Below, one piece after another: positions 59,569 through 64,000 of a stretch of DNA of 64,000 bases (position 1 is its first letter; each line of letters opens with the position of its first letter). The notes beneath the pieces are model-generated. The model was not told the DNA's origin, ran no database searches, and saw only the letters and a list, made by a program, of their open reading frames with translations. The stretch is from Novosphingobium malaysiense (GTDB lineage: Bacteria; Pseudomonadota; Alphaproteobacteria; Sphingomonadales; Sphingomonadaceae), in contig NZ_JTDI01000001.1 in NCBI RefSeq assembly GCF_000802225.1, forward strand, positions 620,001-684,000, given 5' to 3'. A program made the position numbers and the translations under genes.

Positions 59569-61020
59569 TCAGTGGGCGGGTTCCACCTCCCCATCGCGCC
59601 CCGGCACCAGCAGGTTCAGCACCACGGCGCTGAGGGCCGCCGGCAGCACGCCCGATCCCAGCAGGACCCGCAGGGTCTCGGGCAGGTGCTGAAGCGCGGC
59701 GGGTTCCAGTTGCAGCCCCAGCGCCAGCGATAACGACACCCCGAAGATCAGCATGTTGCGCTGCGTCCATTCGACGCTCGACAGCATCGAGAGCGCGGCC
59801 GAAGCGACCATGCCGAACATCACGATCACGCCGCCGCCCAGAACCTCAATGGGGATGGTGGTTACCAGCGCGCCGATCTTGGGCACGAGACCGCACAGGA
59901 TCAGGAACACCGCGCCGACCGTCACGATATGCCGGCTCATCACCCCGGTAATGGCGATCAGGCCGACGTTCTGGCTGAAGCTCGTATTCGGCAAGGCGCC
60001 GAAGACTGCCGCGACAGCGGTGCCGACACCATCGGCGAACGTCGCGCCCGACAGTTCCTTGTCCGTCGCCGGGCGTCCGGCTCCGCCCTCGCAGATGCCC
60101 GAGACATCGCCCACCGTCTCGATGGCGGAGACGACACCCATCAGGCAGAAGCCGAGAATGGCCGACGTCGATATGGCGAAGCCGAAGTGGAAGGGCCGCG
60201 GCACCATGAACCAGCCGACCGTTTCCACCGGCTCCAGCGAAACCTTGCCCATCGCCGCCGCCACGGCATAGCCCACGCACAGCCCGATCAGCACCGAGGC
60301 CGTCGACCAGATCCCACGCGCGAAGAAGCTTAGCGCCAGCGTAGTTCCGGCGACGACAGCCGCCAGAAACCAGCTTTCGCCCGATCCGTATGCGGGCGTA
60401 CCGGCCGCCGGAACGCCGCCTGCCGCGTACTGCACGCCCACGCGCATCAGCGACAGGCCGATCATCAGCACGACAAGCCCCGTCACCATTGGCGGCAGCG
60501 CGAAACGGATGCGGCCGACGAAGAAGCTCAGCACCATATGGAACAGGCCGCCGAAGATCGCTGCGGTCGTCAGCGCCGCCATGGCGGCTACCCCCTGCCC
60601 CGCGACGATGGGGATCATCACCGGCAGGAACGCGAAGCTCGTTCCCTGCACGATCGGCAGCCGCGCGCCCATGGGGCCGGCGCCGATGGTCTGGAACAGC
60701 GTGGCAATGCCCGCGAACAGCATCGACATCTGGATCATGTAGATCAGCGCCGCGGTATCGCCCGAACCGTATCCGAACCCGGCCGCTCCCGCGACGATGA
60801 TCGCGGGCGCCAGATTGCTGACGAACATCGCCAGCACATGCTGGATACCGAGCGGGATCGCCATGGCCATGCCCGGAAAGTAGTCCGGGTCGCGCGCCTG
60901 TTCGGGAGACATGACCCCGCGGTAGGACTTCGCCGAGGGGATCGGTCCCCCCTCCTCCAGAAGCTGCGGTATCGCGGTCATAGGCATTCCTTCGCCAGGG
61001 GAGGTTTGCGCATCGCTCAT
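59569..61020 (-). CDS. NCS2 family nucleobase (xanthine/urate) permease
   Basis: A 483-residue 14-helix transporter of the NCS2/NAT family. The signature motif is QNVGLIAITGVMSRH, with GTSFAFLPVMIPI in TM3 and a TM8 acid in GVVSAIETVGDVSG. The Q-N-V-G...TG form favours xanthine/uric-acid transport over uracil. It imports the purine base with a proton. The start at 61020 overlaps the 8-oxoguanine deaminase stop (ATGA), so it is the last gene of the leftward purine operon. Confidence 0.9.
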   Translation of the reverse strand: MSDAQTSPGEGMPMTAIPQLLEEGGPIPSAKSYRGVMSPEQARDPDYFPGMAMAIPLGIQHVLAMFVSNLAPAIIVAGAAGFGYGSGDTAALIYMIQMSMLFAGIATLFQTIGAGPMGARLPIVQGTSFAFLPVMIPIVAGQGVAAMAALTTAAIFGGLFHMVLSFFVGRIRFALPPMVTGLVVLMIGLSLMRVGVQYAAGGVPAAGTPAYGSGESWFLAAVVAGTTLALSFFARGIWSTASVLIGLCVGYAVAAAMGKVSLEPVETVGWFMVPRPFHFGFAISTSAILGFCLMGVVSAIETVGDVSGICEGGAGRPATDKELSGATFADGVGTAVAAVFGALPNTSFSQNVGLIAITGVMSRHIVTVGAVFLILCGLVPKIGALVTTIPIEVLGGGVIVMFGMVASAALSMLSSVEWTQRNMLIFGVSLSLALGLQLEPAALQHLPETLRVLLGSGVLPAALSAVVLNLLVPGRDGEVEPAH

Positions 61021-62378
61021 GCCAGTTCCATGAGACGCGAAAGCGAGCGGCTGGCAGCCTCGATCACGTGCCCGCGCTCGACTGTGACGAGATCGCGGTC
61101 GCGCACGACGGCACGGCCTTCGACGAACACGTCACGCGCACCGGAGGGGGGTGAAAGCAGCAATCCGGCCACCTTGTCCCAAGCGCCGAGCGAAGGAATG
61201 TCGCCGACGTCCCACAGAACGAAATCTGCGCGTTTGCCCGGTTCAAGCGATCCGCAGTCGCTGCGGCCAAGCACTTGCGCGCCGCCGCGCGTCGCCAGCC
61301 AAAGCGCCTCGCGCGGATCGAATGCATCGGCGCCGTTCTGCACCCGCTGAAGCAGCATCGCCTGCCGCGCTTCCTGCAGCAGGTGTCCGCTGTCGTTCGA
61401 AGCCGAACCATCGACGCCGAGCCCCACCGGCACCCCGGCATCGGTCATGGCCCGGACCGGCGCGATGCCCGAGCCGAGCCGGCAGTTTGAGCAGGGGCAA
61501 TGCGCGACCCCGGTGCGGGTCCGGGCGAAAAGGCCGATCTCCTGCGCATCGAGCTGCACGCAGTGGGCGTGCCACACGTCCGGCCCGGTCCAACCCAGAT
61601 CATCGGCGTACTGGCCGGGCCGACAACCGAAGCGCTCCAGCGAGAAGGCAACGTCATCGGCATCCTCGGCCAGGTGGGTATGCATCATCACCCGCTTGTC
61701 TCGGGCCAACGATGCGGACTCGCGCATCAGGTCGGTGCTGACCGAAAACGGCGAACACGGCGCCACCGCAACACGTAGCATGGCGCCATCGTCGGGATCG
61801 TGAAACGCGTCGATCACGCGGACGGTGTCCGCAAGGATGGCCTCCTCGTCCTCGACCACACAGTCGGGCGGCAGGCCGCCCTTGCTCTCGCCCACGCTCA
61901 TAGAGCCGCGCGTGGCGTGGAAGCGCAGGCCCACTTCACGCGCGGCATGAATGGAATCGTCGAGCCTTACGCCCTCGGGAAAGAGATAGTGGTGGTCTGA
62001 ACTCATCGTGCAGCCGGACAGCGCGAGTTCGGCGAGGCCAAGCTGCGTCGCCGCGAAAACGTCCTCCGGCCGGTACTGCGCCCAGATCGGGTAAAGCCGC
62101 TTGAGCCATCCGAACAGCGAAACGTTGATCGCCCCCGGCAAGGCGCGTGTCAGCGTCTGGTAGAGGTGGTGGTGGGTATTCACGAGACCCGGCGTGACAA
62201 CGCAGCCGCGCGCATCGATAACTTCGTCCGCTTCATCAGCCAGCGGAGCAAGCTCGGCACCCGAGCCTACCGCTTCGATCGCACCATCGCGAAAGACCAT
62301 GGCGCCATCGGCAATCTCGCGCCGCGCATCGTCCATGAGGACGAGGCAATCGGCATTGCGGACGAGCGTCAGCCCCAT
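61017..62378 (-). CDS. 8-oxoguanine deaminase
   Basis: A 453-residue amidohydrolase: the metal-binding NTHHHLYQTLTRALP (HxH), His in MMHTHLAED, His in VWHAHCVQLD and Asp in GLGVDGSASNDSGH. The sequence follows the 8-oxoguanine deaminase group, which makes urate from 8-oxoguanine, more closely than atrazine chlorohydrolase or guanine deaminase; the HHH and ASND features support this. Neighbours (purine permeases, TonB receptor) support a purine salvage role. ATG 62378; its 3' end overlaps the NCS2 start by 4 bases. Confidence 0.88.
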   Translation of the reverse strand: MGLTLVRNADCLVLMDDARREIADGAMVFRDGAIEAVGSGAELAPLADEADEVIDARGCVVTPGLVNTHHHLYQTLTRALPGAINVSLFGWLKRLYPIWAQYRPEDVFAATQLGLAELALSGCTMSSDHHYLFPEGVRLDDSIHAAREVGLRFHATRGSMSVGESKGGLPPDCVVEDEEAILADTVRVIDAFHDPDDGAMLRVAVAPCSPFSVSTDLMRESASLARDKRVMMHTHLAEDADDVAFSLERFGCRPGQYADDLGWTGPDVWHAHCVQLDAQEIGLFARTRTGVAHCPCSNCRLGSGIAPVRAMTDAGVPVGLGVDGSASNDSGHLLQEARQAMLLQRVQNGADAFDPREALWLATRGGAQVLGRSDCGSLEPGKRADFVLWDVGDIPSLGAWDKVAGLLLSPPSGARDVFVEGRAVVRDRDLVTVERGHVIEAASRSLSRLMELA

Positions 62379-62406
62379 GATAGCACCAGCCTCGTCCGCT
62401 GAGCCA

Positions 62407-63519
62407 TCAGGGCGTCACACTCTCGTATTTGCCCCAGTTGTCGAGCAGTTCGTCCACGACCTTCGAACCCACCGTGTAGAGGTTCTCCACCGCCGCCTCG
62501 AGTCCGGCATATCCCTCGTTCTCGCGCAGCAGATAGGTGGCGGGATCGATACCCGGCGGCGGCATCGTGTAGTTGCTGCCCGCGCGCATCACCAGCACGC
62601 GGTCGCGATCGACCCGGCCGATGTTGTCGAGATAGGTCATCGCCTGGAGCACGCCGGTGTCTTCCATGGCCGAGGTCACGAATTCGCCGCGTCCGCTCGT
62701 CCAGTAACGGACCCAGGCATTGGCCCAGTCGGTCATCAGCTTGCCGTGCCAGAAGGTCATCGCCGAAAGCTGCTCGCCTTCCAGCACGAAGGGCGGTTCC
62801 TGCGCCGGCGGGTAATCGGTGAACTGTGCGCGCTCGGCGGCAATAGCCTCGGAATCGGGAAGCTCGATATTCTTGGTCAGGTTGTAGGCCCAGGCCTCCA
62901 GCGACGGGTTGATCCGGAACATCTCGCCGCCCGAGGGATCGGGCTTGCCCTTCATGTCGTTGGGGCCGTTGGTGTGGCGCGGAAAGTAGCCGAACTTCCA
63001 GTCCGCCGGAATTTCGCGCGGATCGATCTCGTGCGCGAGATCGCCATCGACCACATAGCGGGCCCAGGCAACCGAACCGATGGAGGCATCTTCCGGATCG
63101 ATCCCGGCAATGCCGGCAACCAGCCAGTAGGCCTTGCTGAGATCGAAACGCGGATCGAGCCCCAGCGCCATGGTCGCGGCGGTCGAGCGCGCGGTGCCGA
63201 TCCCGGTCACGACGCCCAGAACCTGCGTTTCGGGATTGTAGTAGAGATCGTGGAACGACTGCGGGAAAGGGATTCGCATGGCCAGGCCGCGACGCTCTTT
63301 CCAGAGCTGGAATTCGCCCGCGACGTCGCCTTCGTCCTTGCCGATCTCGAACAGCGAGACGACCACGACCTTGACCGGCAGCGGCGTTTCGCAGGGTCCG
63401 CCGGGTTCGCACTCGGATATGTCCGGTATGGCTGCCGGCTGGGCATGAGCCGCTCCGCCCGACAGGCACAGGGCCAGGCAGGCCCCGACAATGACGGCAA
63501 GGCGGTTGAGAAAATGCAT
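62407..63519 (-). CDS. Purine nucleoside permease (NUP) family protein
   Basis: A 370-residue exported protein: signal peptide MHFLNRLAVIVGACLALCLSGGAAHA, then PVKVVVVSLFEIG and VTGIGTARSTAATMALGLDPRFDL, the NUP family core, GIAGIDP, ARYVVDGDLAHEIDPRE and VMRAGSNYTMPP. The family resembles nucleoside phosphorylases and is periplasmic; fungal NUP takes up nucleosides, and bacterial members may bind or split them. ATG 63519 has ACGAGG upstream. It lies between the TonB receptor and the deaminase in one operon. Confidence 0.88.
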   Translation of the reverse strand: MHFLNRLAVIVGACLALCLSGGAAHAQPAAIPDISECEPGGPCETPLPVKVVVVSLFEIGKDEGDVAGEFQLWKERRGLAMRIPFPQSFHDLYYNPETQVLGVVTGIGTARSTAATMALGLDPRFDLSKAYWLVAGIAGIDPEDASIGSVAWARYVVDGDLAHEIDPREIPADWKFGYFPRHTNGPNDMKGKPDPSGGEMFRINPSLEAWAYNLTKNIELPDSEAIAAERAQFTDYPPAQEPPFVLEGEQLSAMTFWHGKLMTDWANAWVRYWTSGRGEFVTSAMEDTGVLQAMTYLDNIGRVDRDRVLVMRAGSNYTMPPPGIDPATYLLRENEGYAGLEAAVENLYTVGSKVVDELLDNWGKYESVTP

Positions 63520-63539
63520 CGATGACCTCGTAGGAAATC

Positions 63540-63568
63540 GAGGGGCGCCGGCCGAACCGACGCCCCTC
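63540..63568 (-). terminator. Hairpin between TonB receptor and NUP genes
   Basis: On the minus strand GAGGGGCGTCGG pairs with CCGGCGCCCCTC around TTCGG (one G-T pair), 15 bases past the receptor stop. Only a short T-run follows (GATTTCC). It may attenuate rather than end transcription into the NUP gene. Confidence 0.65.
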
Positions 63569-63583
63569 TCTCGGTGGGACCGG

Positions 63584-64000
63584 TCAGAACTTGTAGGAAA
63601 TCGTGCCCTGGAAGCTGCGCGGCCTCTCGGGCAGAACGATCGTCGAGCCGAAGATTTCCGTGAAGTTCGCGCGGAAGTAGCGCTCGTTCGTGACGTTCTT
63701 GACGTTCAGGCGGAACAGCCACGGGCCGGTTTCAAACGAAGCGCCGAGATCGACAAGCGTGTAGGCAGGAAGCTTCACCGCCTGCGACTGCCCGGAATAG
63801 ACCGAAGGCACATTCACGATGCTGCCCGACAAAGCGATACCGTTGTCGAAGGCATACGTCGCAGTCGCCGAGTACAGGTGGGTCGGGATACCGGCACGAC
63901 GCGACGCGTTCTTGTCAGGAATGGGCACCAGACCGATCGGCTGACCACCGAGATACAGTGTCGGGTCCGAAACGTTGACCAGATCCTCGATGCCGAAGAA
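63584..64000 (-). CDS. TonB-dependent receptor, C-terminal part
   Basis: The last 138 residues of an outer-membrane beta-barrel; the gene starts beyond the window. Alternating strands are clear (THLYSATATYAFDNGIALSGSIVNV, AYTLVDLGASFETGPWLFRLNVKNVTNERYF) and the protein ends in FQGTISYKF, the C-terminal aromatic required for barrel assembly. TonB receptors import scarce nutrients across the outer membrane; this one leads a purine operon, so its substrate is probably a nucleoside, oxidised purine or nucleotide breakdown product (inference). Confidence 0.9.
   Translation of the reverse strand, partial: FFGIEDLVNVSDPTLYLGGQPIGLVPIPDKNASRRAGIPTHLYSATATYAFDNGIALSGSIVNVPSVYSGQSQAVKLPAYTLVDLGASFETGPWLFRLNVKNVTNERYFRANFTEIFGSTIVLPERPRSFQGTISYKF

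Overview
The window is GC-rich, densely packed bacterial DNA, most likely from an alphaproteobacterium of the order Sphingomonadales (Novosphingobium or Sphingobium-like). This rests on gene content and style: a TonB receptor-led purine uptake operon, many catabolic modules with SDRs, SMP-30 lactonases and molybdenum hydroxylases, many ATGA/GTGA stop-start overlaps, and a 29-bp hairpin element built on TTCGTGTCGAGCGAAGTCGA, which I recognise as a common sphingomonad intergenic repeat. I see no rRNA, tRNA, CRISPR array, transposase or phage gene. The taxonomic call is inference; no search was run.

Left part (1-9.4 kb): the end of a crotonase gene and an NTF2-like gene, a CPA1 sodium/proton antiporter overlapping a DUF389 membrane protein, then a sugar-acid type locus. 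That locus holds an RraA-like aldolase and a D-2-hydroxyacid dehydrogenase, divergent from an SMP-30 lactonase, then a GlcG/HbpS protein, a GntR/FCD regulator and a GntP permease. Copies of a GTATAC-centred site lie in front of the divergent pair, the HbpS gene and the regulator itself. From 9.5 to 21.3 kb come a DUF3391/HD-GYP protein, an SLC13 permease with a GNAT-nitrilase fusion enzyme, QueF, a proline-rich membrane protein, a cystathionine lyase-MscS pair, a thioesterase, a PAS-GGDEF protein and a PilZ-XRE regulator. The HD-GYP and GGDEF proteins both lack catalytic signature residues, while the GGDEF I-site and the PilZ c-di-GMP motif are intact.

Middle part (21.4-41.4 kb): an assimilatory sulfate operon (cobA-DUF2849-cysI-DUF934-cysH). 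A divergent proline-dehydrogenase-like gene is coupled to a BioF2-type GNAT and lies next to bifunctional putA with its divergent Lrp-type regulator. A catabolic block follows: two SDRs, a serine hydrolase, a three-subunit molybdenum hydroxylase with a CoxG-like membrane protein, a second SMP-30 lactonase and an EthD-like protein. The large molybdenum subunit carries an extra C-terminal domain.

Right part (41.4-64 kb): a flotillin/YqiK gene, a repeat-rich small membrane protein, a methyltransferase and a YqiJ-XpaC-TelA membrane-stress operon, with remnants of a duplication between them. Then fdhD, a contiguous accD-accB-accC-accA set, and a predicted periplasmic redox operon (DUF1592 di-haem protein, Tat-exported DUF1552 protein, exported ankyrin protein, cytochrome c', cytochrome b561). 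The window ends with a purine scavenging operon on the minus strand: TonB receptor, NUP-family protein, 8-oxoguanine deaminase and NCS2 permease. The DUF1592/DUF1552/ankyrin/cytochrome module is the best candidate for an undescribed system.
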